From assembly GCF_000003815.2 (NCBI RefSeq), contig NC_049994.1, positions 16,930,552-16,994,551 on the forward strand: a DNA stretch of 64,000 nucleotides, given 5' to 3'. The notes beneath the pieces are model-generated. The model saw only the letters and a list, made by a program, of their open reading frames with translations. It was not told the origin of the DNA and did not search any database. Both the position numbers and the translations under genes were made by a program. This DNA comes from Branchiostoma floridae (lineage: Eukaryota > Chordata > Leptocardii > Amphioxiformes > Branchiostomatidae). Every line of letters starts with the position of its first letter. Position 1 is the stretch's first letter. This document shows positions 54,840 through 64,000 of the stretch, one piece after another.

Positions 54840-55160
54840 CGACTTGCAGCCAATGCCCATAGGCTGTTCCTGCACACAGACACTCTTAAACCGGCAGATA
54901 AAATCGTCTGCTTCCTCATACTGTCTTGTCTCAAACACAGAGACCAAACCTGCGACGCGAGCCCATGTAACAAGCACCATAATCTGCTATACCTTGTCTA
55001 TATCAGGCACTCTTAAACCGTTTGTCTCCCAATTTTGTCTTCTCCCAGACGGCAAAGACTGCGAAGTAAGCCCGTGCAGTAAGCACTATAGTGCGTGGCA
55101 CTCTACTAATATCAGAAGCTGTAGATCTAAAATTAGCATGTGAAAACTTTCAGTCCTGAT
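54840..55160 (+). repeat. Short tandem units beside the LTR element
   Basis: cactcttaaaccg occurs twice (54888, 55009), each followed by cgaagtaagcccgtg / cgacgcgagcccatg and gtaacaagcac / gtaagcac. A further relative continues after the LTR element at about 57200-57330. Confidence 0.6.
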
Positions 55161-55165
55161 ACTAG

Positions 55166-55367
55166 TGTAAGAGGCCAAAATGGTACACACTCCCCCTACG
55201 GCAGTAGTATAGCCCGGTGACCCCCGAGGTAACGGGATTCGGATTCGTTCACTTCAGTTCTGGACATGTTGAATATAGACTGCGCTGTTGAACAGTCCGT
55301 GTCCGTGTGAGTCCTTCCTTGTATTAACCTTGGGGTGAGGGACAGGGCGGAACATTCTAGTCTTACA
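55166..55367 (+). repeat. 5' LTR
   Basis: 202 bp, TG...CA ends. Contains ccccctacggcagtagtat, cacttcagttctggac and ggtgagggacagg. Confidence 0.9.
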
Positions 55368-56178
55368 CTGGTGGCAGCGGTGGGATCCGACCTACGCTCC
55401 TGTTAGCCTGTCCCTCACCCCGGCCCCGTTGGCGAGAATGGAGGAAGACTCTCCCAGACCACGCCGTGCCGCGTGCCGCCATGATGAATCTTCCACGTGA
55501 TGGGGATGACGGACTGACTTTTCATTTTTGCGCCGCGCCGGGACTCCCAATGGAAATGCGGTGACAGAAAGATCTTTTAGTTTGATCGAGAGACACTGCA
55601 AAAATCCACTCAACAACAGGGGACGCACTTTTAGCGGACCGCCGAAGGACTACGGCCAGGCTTCGCTGGAGGATTCACGGCGGCCCCTTTGTACCCATGC
55701 GGTACCATCGGCCCCTCAAGCCGAAGTCGGACTTCCCGACACCCGGGCCCCGTCATCTCAACCAGCCAGGCAGTCGGACCCTTCGGTGCCACTAAACACA
55801 ACATGTGTCAGGAAGAAGGTGCGTCCCGGCCAAACAACGCCATTCTGCAGAAGTCTCAGTCAGTGGGAAGCAGCCAGCAGAATCACTCTAGAGATCGACT
55901 TAACGGACTGCCGCATGCGCATGCCGCCGACCTGACTGGCAGACGACCGGAGCATGGAGGACACTCCTTTTGCGTTGTTCGCAAATTTCGTAGTACCCGG
56001 CCCACGGGTCCCCAGCATCAGTACTGGAGCAGGTTCTGCGAATCCCCCTTGTCTCCTCGGTACCCATGCGGTGCCATCGCTGGCTTGCTACCGCCGAGTC
56101 GGATGATACCCGACACCCCGTCACCCAGAAAGTGAGGTGGACCGTCAGACTCTGCTGTCAGACTGCTAGAACACTGAC

Positions 56179-56500
56179 NNNNNNNNNNNNNNNNNNNNNN
56201 NNNNNNNNNNNNNNNNNNNNNNNNNNNNNNNNNNNNNNNNNNNNNNNNNNNNNNNNNNNNNNNNNNNNNNNNNNNNNNNNNNNNNNNNNNNNNNNNNNNN
56301 NNNNNNNNNNNNNNNNNNNNNNNNNNNNNNNNNNNNNNNNNNNNNNNNNNNNNNNNNNNNNNNNNNNNNNNNNNNNNNNNNNNNNNNNNNNNNNNNNNNN
56401 NNNNNNNNNNNNNNNNNNNNNNNNNNNNNNNNNNNNNNNNNNNNNNNNNNNNNNNNNNNNNNNNNNNNNNNNNNNNNNNNNNNNNNNNNNNNNNNNNNNN
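56179..56500. other. Assembly gap (322 N)
   Basis: Lies inside the LTR element, next to its minisatellite. Confidence 0.95.
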
Positions 56501-56815
56501 TGATATGTGATAGAGTAAGTTTGATATTGTATTGATATGTGATGTTAGAGTAAGTTTGATATTGTATTGATATGTGATAGAGTAAGATTGATATTGTATT
56601 GATATGTGATGTTAGAGTAAGTTTGATATCGTATTGATATGTGGTACTGAATTACACCTGTGTTTGGAGGAAACACTATATTATACCTGTGGTTGGAGGA
56701 AACACTATTATACCTGTGTTTGGAGGAAACACTATATTATACCTGTGTTTGGAGGAAACACTATATTATACCTGTGGTTGGAGGAAACACTATATTATAC
56801 CCATGTTTGATATAA
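56501..56815 (+). repeat. Two minisatellites inside the LTR element
   Basis: First tgatatgtgatagagtaag-type units (about 30-36 bp, four copies), then cctgtgtttggaggaaacac-type units (about 25-30 bp, six copies). They explain the repetitive ORF at 56641. Confidence 0.9.
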
Positions 56816-56996
56816 CTTGTTAAAACTGTTGTATGCTTAGAATTTAGTCTGCAAAAATGTTACAGGTAAATCATTATAATGTTTCACAATTTGTTACACA
56901 GTTGCACATTTGTTACCTTACAAAGTTGTTTAACCACCATTACTTATTTAGTTTGTAAACTTCAGGAGAAGTTTAGTTTGCCGTAGGGGGGAAGAA

Positions 56997-57198
56997 TGTA
57001 AGAGGCCAAAATGGCACACACTCCCCCTACGGCAGTAGTATAGCCCGGTGACCCCCGAGGTCACGGGATTCGGATTCGTTCACTTCAGTTCTGGACATGT
57101 TGAATATAGACTGCGCTGTTGAATAGTCCGTGTCCGTGTGAGTCCTTCCTTGTATTAACCTTGGGGTGAGGGACAGGGCGGAACATTCTAGTCTTACA
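56997..57198 (+). repeat. 3' LTR
   Basis: 202 bp copy of the LTR, preceded by the purine tract and followed by CTAG. Confidence 0.9.
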
Positions 57199-57344
57199 CT
57201 AGCATATGAAAACTTTCATTCCTGATACTGTTTTCTTCTAGGCGTAGAGATAAAAACTACGACGAAATTCTAAACCTGCGTGGTTAGCCCCTTGATATGA
57301 AATAACCTACTAATATTAGACGCATCAGAAAAGCATGTAATACC

Positions 57345-57480
57345 CCCTTTCCACTAGGATGGCGCTCTCGTCGCGCTCTCTCTGCGACCTAAAATTTGAC
57401 AGATCGCTCAATGAATTGTACAGAAAAGAAACAAATCTCTTTACACTTTGTGCGTTTTTACATTACATACTGCTGATCTG
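57345..57480. repeat. Dispersed MITE fragment
   Basis: ctctctctgcgacctaaaa, gatcgctcaatgaattgtac and agaaacaaatctcttt have an inverse or diverged counterpart near 16660-16790. Confidence 0.5.
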
Positions 57481-57594
57481 TATCACGACAAATAAACATA
57501 TAGCTTGCCATGTGAGATGACATACATTTGCAAAAGACTGTGTCTGCACTTTCGGAAAGTGGAATTGAAAATATTGATGTACTGCAGATAATGT

Positions 57595-58890
57595 ATTACT
57601 GCAATGAATCACAGACAAAATGAACTGCAGAGGAAATAGCCGTATACTTCACCTGCAGAAAAGTCGATGGGAAGCCGACAACAAGGCATTCATATTGGTA
57701 TTGGTTTACAGCAAATCAAAGTTTCCAAATGTAAACCTTGTAAGCACTCTGGGAAAAATACAGCTTTGGTTATTGACCCTGAAAGGCGACAGTAGTCGTT
57801 GAAAATTTGATTCGTGTATGCCTTTATTTTGAAAGTAAGTTTAGCATTGTACTCGCTGTGATGATGTTAATCAAGCGTTGATGAAATGGGAGCTTTTTTG
57901 ATTTGTCAACGTTGTCTGGCTATTAATAATATCCTAAAATGACGTAAATATTCTCTAAATATGGGGTCAAGTATAAAGCGTGACGACTGGAACTCAAATG
58001 GACCGATCCTGTCGAACGCCATATCGAACAAATAGAACCCCCTATTCTATTTCGACCACGTCCGTCAAAAACTGCCCCCTTGGGACAGAAATGGCTGTTT
58101 TTGACGGAGGTGTTCGAAATAGAGCCATGATCGAACAGGGGGCGGGGTTTGGGGATCGGTGCATTACCAAGAAGATGACGTTCGGGAAAGAAATCAGTCT
58201 GGGACTGAAGAATTTTACGACGTTATTCTACGACATAATTATAAGCACAGGCATCACCAAGCCTAATATGCAATATCCTATCTGTTTAGGACTCTGTGGA
58301 GCCGAAAGCACATAAGCCGATCATTTTGCTGGGAAAAAAATCAACCATAACTTAACAATGCAAGCTAAATTGGAAAATGGTAGTAAATTGAAGCGTTGAT
58401 TTTCCACGACCTAGTAGTGCAGTTTGTCATTCAACATGAGATACGTTGGTAAAATAAGTTGTGTGCACGTTTTGAAACTGAAATTCGAACCCATGATATA
58501 CGACAGGAAGGAATCATCCGAATAAATCCCAGACAAACAAAAAAAAAAAACTGCACCGGAAATAGCCATATGCTTCACTAATAGGAATGGAAATCAATGA
58601 TAAGCCGACAAGAAGTTTGCCAAACTCCTATTTGTGTCATATCAGAGTCAATCAGACGCTATAGACTTGAAAGCGAAAAAGCGGATAACGTTGCAAAGAA
58701 ATCGTGAGTTACCGTAAGAATACAATAGAAATCAGACAACGGCTGTGAAATGCTGATCTGCCACGAATCCTTGTAGTATAGCTTGTGCTAAAATCTCCCG
58801 AATGAATCTCAGACAGAATGAACTGCACCGGAAATAGCCTGGCTCTTCACAGGTAGAAAATCGATGGAGACCCGACAACTGGTTTTGCAG
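57595..58890 (+). repeat. Diverged tandem units
   Basis: Copies at about 57600, 58525 and 58800 share cagacaaaatgaactgc-type starts, ccggaaatagcc, a cttcac block and gccgacaac/cccgacaac. The last two are about 280 bp apart. Confidence 0.6.
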
Positions 58891-59695
58891 ACTTCTCCTG
58901 GTCGTTTATCAGACGCTTTAATCCCGATAGCAAAATGATGATGACGATTAAATTTGCAGCTTCTGAAGTGAGATGAATCGAACCTGTGCATACTATCATA
59001 CATTAGACTTTGCAGTTGCATTTAGTACGATAACACATTCTAACTGCACTAGTACTAGTCTCCTTCAGTCAGTCTATACAGACCATGAATCTGCGCAAAG
59101 CAACTAAACGGCAATGAAGACTACAGTACGAATGTAAAAATGTACTATTACTTGTACTTATATCATGTAGAACTACTTGTTTTTATTCTGACCTGTGCTC
59201 AGCATGTGAGAGCAGAAACATACAAGAAAGGTTTCCATCCATTCTTCATTCATTAAGTCAATAATGATTGAGACAAAACTGACCCATAACAATACAAAAG
59301 AAATTATGCTAGTATGTACGTCATCTCACACATACTAGCAGCTGACGTCATGCCAATCTACATAAGAATGCAACGAAAGAGATGCTGATATATATAGCTA
59401 CAGACGTGCGCGTATGACCCACTACAATACTCCCTCAGGAAGTCACCCTCCTTCCCCGACGTGACAAATTCAACTTTGATTTCCAAACTCGTCATGCATG
59501 TAAACCGAAACGAGAAACTACAGCTGTACGGAGATTATAAATGTAATGAATACGTACTCTGCCTGTACTCTTTGAAAATGATAGGCCATGAAAAGTATAC
59601 ACGAAGAAAACATGCCAATGTATGCCCAAATTTCACTGGGATGTAAACCGGCCAGCCTGTCAATCAAAACGGCAGCTTTCGAAGTTTCATCAGTT

Positions 59696-59943
59696 AAGGT
59701 GCACTCTCACTGCACTTGCGTCGTGCTTGCGTCACTGTGGGGTTCAAAAGATACTCAACGAATCTCAGAGGTAAAGAGCGAATTTTCTTACTTTTTGTGT
59801 ATTTTGTCGTATTCGAAGTCATACTTCTACATATTACGCAATATCCAAATTATCGAAATTTGGAGAAAACAACAAAACAGTGACGCAGTAAACGAACCCC
59901 ACAGTGACGCAAGCTTGACGCAAGTGCGATGAGAGTGCACCTT
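59696..59943. mobile_element. MITE, gcactctcac family, copy 2
   Basis: 248 bp with inverted ends aaggtgcactctcactgc and arms continuing acttgcgtc. Same family as 45509-45755. Confidence 0.85.
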
Positions 59944-60000
59944 TCAGTAGAACATAGTATATTGAAGTTTTCTTTTTGCACCACCAGTACTATCTCTTAA

Positions 60001-60077
60001 CTGCTAACGTTTCAATGTTATCACTCCTGTCAGAAGCTTTGAGGAAGATTTCTAACAGACATCAAAACGTCGTCAGC
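60001..60077. repeat. Inverted pair of hammerhead-like motifs
   Basis: Minus strand 60036-60001: cttctgacaggagtgataac, then attgaaacgttagcag. Plus strand 60037-60077: tttgaggaagatttctaaca, then gacatcaaaacgtcgtcagc. Both resemble the CTGANGA-stem-GAAAC-GT pattern of Penelope terminal repeats, but core bases are changed. Confidence 0.4.
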
Positions 60078-60079
60078 AG

Positions 60080-60990
60080 TTGGGGGACAATTCTGGTTGT
60101 GTGAAACAAATTCCAATTGCAGTTGTGTAGAAACGATGAAAGCAGTGACAACGTACACTATCAGCTGTGCTTTGGTATCAAATCTTGCACCAATAAGCTA
60201 ATTGAAGCATCTAAATCAACATGTCAATATTTAGTACATGCATCAAGCTGCAGTTTTGACTGAAAGTGTGCCCGGTTTATATACATCCAAGTGAAATTTG
60301 GAAAACTTGTATAGGAGCAAAGACGTGTATCCTTTGAAATATGGACAGTGACGGGCAATAAAATCTAAACACTCTGCATTTAGTTGCTTTCTTCATGGCA
60401 TGCTATGCTTTTCAACTCCTATCTTTGTCAAGTTGCACTTCAAAGAGCACAGGGAGAGTACGTATTTATTGTTTTTATCGTCACTATGCAGCTGTAGTTT
60501 CGCATTTGGACATGTCACATGTCCGCTTAATTGAGAGATAAGCATGTTGTAAAACATTACTTTAATGGTGTAAACTACTAGCATTATGTAAATATTGCCA
60601 ATGAGTGCAGAAGGTAATGTTTGGAACTGGAATTATGACGGATGTGGACAAAAAGAATAACAAGCATCCTGGGACCAATCTGCCGTGAACATCCCTGAAA
60701 CTCCTCGGCGCTGGGAACGCTGCTTAACCGACAACGTCAAATAGCGTACTCGGGGGATTTTTACGCTTAGACTCCGCTATAAACAGAGCGATAGGTAGCT
60801 TGTATTCTAGACCGTTTCCAGGGCCTACATTATTGAGGACAGATATTATTGAGATGTTACTGAGAACGGGTCGGTGTCTCAGAAAACGCCAGTTTAATAA
60901 AGCCGGATGTCACACAAAGGAGCTTATATACCACCAAAACTATTGTGTGCTGTTTTTCTGACTTACGCTAGAAAACTTCCGAACTTCTTT
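60080..60990. other. Intergenic DNA, no gene recognised
   Basis: Nothing supported apart from the inverted segment at 60395-60510. Confidence 0.4.
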
Positions 60991-60994
60991 TCGA

Positions 60995-61690
60995 TTGGGT
61001 ATTCAATGAGTGTGCAGTTTGCCGTAAACACACTGAGTGAAGTGTGCAAGTTTCCAAGTACGTCACAGACACCCGTTAAACAATAGGGTGTTGCTAAGTG
61101 TTGAAAGAAATGGTAGAAATGTTGTTGATTTCTGTTTCAAATTAAGGTATTCAATGAGTGAAGGTTGTCGTAGATTTACAAGTTTCGATGTGCAAAACAT
61201 CCATTAAACAATAGGGTACTGTTAATTTGAAAAGATGATAGAAATGTTGTTGACTTTTGCTTCAAATTGATGTATTCAATCAGTGCGGTAAATAATGTCT
61301 TTCACGTGGAGTTAAACAATTTGCAAGATTTCGTGTATGCTTCAAAACACCCATTAAACAATAAGGTGCTGTTATTAGTTCTAAATGATGATGGGAAACT
61401 TACTATTTATGTTCAAAAATGGCACGTAGAGGTTGCAGTAATGTCATTCACGCCAAGTCTGCCCAGATTTGCACTAGAAAAAAATTCTGGACGTAAGACA
61501 GAATCATTCGTTTTTTTTCTCGTTGTAAATCAGACGACAGCAATTTTCATAATCCGTCGTCATTATCAAGGGGAACGTACGACCGCCCGGCAGATAGTCT
61601 GAGACACCCCAGCTTCTTGTAAACTGGTCGTATTGTACAAATTTGCAAGATTCCATGCACACCACAAATCACCCATCAAACACTTAAAGA
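60995..61690 (+). repeat. Degenerate tandem array (about 125-150 bp units)
   Basis: Units begin attcaatgagtg at 61001, 61149 and 61274 and contain cattaaacaatagggtgctg; a fourth, more diverged copy is near 61625-61690. An ORF across the third unit is not shared by the others. Confidence 0.8.
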
Positions 61691-61699
61691 GTTCTACAT

Positions 61700-63290
61700 A
61701 ACAATATTGTTCTAGCTAAGGACATGGCTCGTCAACCCCCACATTTCTAAGTTGTCGTCCACTGTTGGTGGATACATCAACATCCAAGTACCTAAATAGA
61801 CGGAACTGGTGCGCTTCACACAGAGAATAACTGGGATAATTAAAAATAATTGAGTTAATGAAGTTAGATAAGAAAGTTCCAACTGAACTTGACAGAACTG
61901 CATTTTTAACACAACATAATTGGCGTCTAAAATTGTTTGTGAATTCCTAGAAATGGGGTCCAAGTGACCAAAATAAAAGAAAGATGAAGGAAAGATGGAT
62001 GGATGATTTAGAAACCGTACGGTATGTCGTCATTTTGTCTAGTTAAAGATAGCGAAAATGGCACAAGACCAAACAGAAAACGATACTTGTAAGATAACAC
62101 CGGAAGCGGAAACAGCTATAGTTTTGACTGATCATGCAGAAGACAGCGTTTCCACCAATGATTTGCATTCTCAACACTGGTGACAAACCTTAATTATCTT
62201 TAACAATTTGTAAAACCTATAGCTACAAGTGTGAATAAGAATTAACTTGCTTGGGTTATTCATTTCTGCCCTACTAGTAAAAGTCGCTTCTTGAGATCAT
62301 ATTCCTCTTTGATATGTGCCGACTGACTTCTCTTACTGGTTGTCTAACTTGCACCGAAATATGTCTGTGAAAGCGCAGATAGATTGAAACTCTAATTTCG
62401 CTTGAAAGGTTTAATAGACTTTAATGAGCTTGCCCTTATACATGCGAGAACCCTTTTGAAAACTGAAAGGCCTATTCTCTGATTGGCTGACAGCTTGTTT
62501 GGGGGGGGGGGGGGGCATCCACAGGAGCTATGAGTGACGGTTGAAAAAGCAGGGTACACCCAAACAGACGGTTTCCCCGTTGGATGACCCTGCGTAGGAG
62601 GATGCTGAGCTCACATCGACCAAAAAATTAGCCTGTCATGATGTGTAATCGATGTAACCCAGTCTTTCTTATGACGCAAATATGCGAAAAACTGCGTTCA
62701 GGACGAATGATGTACAACGTCAACGTGAAAAGAGCACCGGAAACACCATGTAAGCTTGGCTGTATTGAGACTTAAAGCTGCCCTTTTCTACTGCCATAAA
62801 CCTGCTTCTCCTACAATTTCGTTGTAAAGTAATTCGTATTTGATACTTTCCACAATTTTTAAAGATAATCAAACTAGAATGGTATGATATTCATTTAAAA
62901 CAATGCATTCCAAGGGACCATAGTGTAATCTCCTGAAAATTCACTTTGAATGCAGTATGTAGGACTAACTGTAAAATATTGTATATTCAAAATGGTGTAA
63001 ATCATGTGAAATGGTCTCTTCCAGACGTTAACTGGGTTACCATGGTAATCTCAGCTGTTAAAGCAATAAATTTCACATCCTACTCTGACGTCTACGTTTG
63101 CCAGTTTCGGGTCTTAACGTTATTGTGTGAAAATCAATCCGAACGGACGATCGTATCACGGGAAATTGGTTCTCATGATTTGCCTTGAGCAGATTTACCA
63201 TCTTTATGAGGAATGTCAAGAAATCTATCACGATAAAGTCTAAATCTCATCAGGCATTCTTCGCCAGATCCCGTCTAGAAAGTACGAGAA
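61700..63290. other. Intergenic DNA, no gene recognised
   Basis: Contains a G15 run at 62501-62515. No gene supported. Confidence 0.4.
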
Positions 63291-63304
63291 TTATCCTTAA
63301 CCTT

Positions 63305-63410
63305 AACATGTAAGTTCATCTAAGTTGGTAAAATGAGAGAAACAAGTTTCCTTAACACAGAAGTTCATCTAAGTTGGTGAAATAAAAAAAAAGACTTTTC
63401 TTCAACTCAA
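63305..63410 (+). repeat. Two-copy tandem duplication (about 55 bp)
   Basis: agttcatctaagttggt occurs twice (about 63313 and 63363), each followed by aaaat/gaaat and a fully A-rich stretch. Confidence 0.8.
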
Positions 63411-63857
63411 GAGGTTTCACTCAGCGGACGTTCTTCTTCGGCGATCTAACCTGAGTGCTGAGGACACGTGATGTATTCGCACGTGTATCGCCAACGGTCG
63501 TCGGAGGTCGATACCTGCCCCCCCCCCACCCCTCCACAAAAATAACCTGCATTGGTTCTGTGTACGATGATTTGGTTTTATGCAACGTATGAACCTATGA
63601 TAACATTGAACCGAAAATGTAAGTCGAGTGCTACTGAAAGTACTTGTAACAGCTTGTGCAGAAATGATGTATCCTGGTATCCAAACCTACAATAGTTAAC
63701 AATTCTCAGCGTCCTCTCACTCAAAAAGCAAATTGCGTAAGAAGGCGAAGTGACTCGGCAGCTATCTATATAATAGGTTTGAATACTAGGCTAGACAGTG
63801 TGAGCAGTTCGCTCGAACAGTGAACAGCGCTTAATATAACAACTTAATAAGCTTAAT

Positions 63858-63990
63858 AAGGTAGTCCTGCACAACCGTCACATGTAGTTAATCTTTCTTG
63901 TGTTACCAGAGAGGTTTGTCCGGGAACTCGTCTATTCCAGGAACAGGTAGTCGTGCACAACTGTCACATGTAGTTAAATTTTCTTGTTTT
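63858..63990 (+). repeat. Direct repeat at the right edge (period about 86 bp)
   Basis: ggtagtcctgcacaaccgtc and ggtagtcgtgcacaactgtc start copies that continue acatgtagttaa and tttcttgt. It may continue beyond the window. Confidence 0.8.
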
Positions 63991-64000
63991 TTCTCCAAAA

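Larger units (their letters stand above)
55166..57198. mobile_element. Non-autonomous LTR retrotransposon (TRIM-like)
   Basis: Identical-orientation LTRs of 202 bp (TGTAAGAGG ... TCTTACA) at both ends, a CTAG target duplication (55162-55165, 57199-57202), a primer-site-like tggtggcagcggtggg two bases after the 5' LTR, and a purine tract ggggggaagaa before the 3' LTR. No gag, protease or reverse transcriptase motif is visible in about 1.3 kb of readable interior. The LTRs differ at about three positions, so the insertion is young. Confidence 0.9.
59490..60510. repeat. Inverted pair of 110 bp segments
   Basis: 59500-59600 (plus) and 60510-60395 (minus) share gagaaactacagctg / gcgaaactacagctg, aatacgtactct and cctgtactctttgaa-type sequence. 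Between them lie a MITE (59696-59943) and a Penelope-type motif pair. Confidence 0.7.

Noticed and set aside
55528-56135. Overlapping ORFs in the LTR element as a possible gag
   Set aside because: No zinc knuckle, capsid or protease motif; Pro/Arg/Ser-rich composition explained by GC-rich non-coding sequence.

Overview
This is a 64 kb piece of an animal nuclear genome from a draft assembly. Four runs of N (2906-3005, 26893-27249, 54736-54835, 56179-56500) mark scaffold gaps. The genes have short exons, GT-AG introns and metazoan products. The mix of a STEAP reductase, a prokineticin-type receptor and a transmembrane fibrinogen-domain protein, embedded in diverse small DNA transposons, tRNA-headed SINEs and Penelope-like remnants, fits an invertebrate chordate, most likely a cephalochordate (Branchiostoma). 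The species is inference.

Layout. 0-1.3 kb: two exons of a collagen-repeat gene on the minus strand, running off the left edge. 5.9-10.4 kb: a complete four-exon STEAP metalloreductase on the plus strand (488 codons), with a poly(A) signal at 10760. 14.9-18.2 kb: a six-exon minus-strand gene for a type II membrane protein (cytoplasmic tail, TM helix, coiled coil, two duplicated linker exons, fibrinogen-like domain). Its last exon reads through only with two frame changes. 27.25-34.64 kb: a six-exon minus-strand prokineticin-receptor-like GPCR whose C-terminal tail enters a gap. I found no convincing host gene from 35 to 64 kb.

The rest is repeats. Well-bounded elements are: two mariner derivatives that kept the transposase N-terminal helix-turn-helix and lost the catalytic domain (10863-11442, 39105-39682); a 964 bp element ending in TTAA (13095-14058); a Penelope-like remnant with inverted terminal arms, a GIY-YIG domain and another retroposon inserted in it (25249-26340); nested terminal-inverted-repeat elements (49863-52365); and a 2.0 kb non-autonomous LTR element with near-identical 202 bp LTRs and a CTAG target duplication (55166-57198). 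There is also a 1.4 kb inverted repeat (21015-22425), a composite satellite (22911-24560) and many two- to four-copy tandem duplications of 100-850 bp.

The most unusual pattern is that tandem arrays appear to be seeded by exon-intron boundaries. The GPCR exon 2 acceptor (31368-31730), the GPCR first-exon start region (34620-34985) and a collagen exon donor (412-1205) each have a neighbouring array of degenerate copies of that boundary, giving decoy splice signals. All reading was by eye. Exon coordinates come from splice consensus plus reading-frame phase, and homology calls from recognised family motifs.
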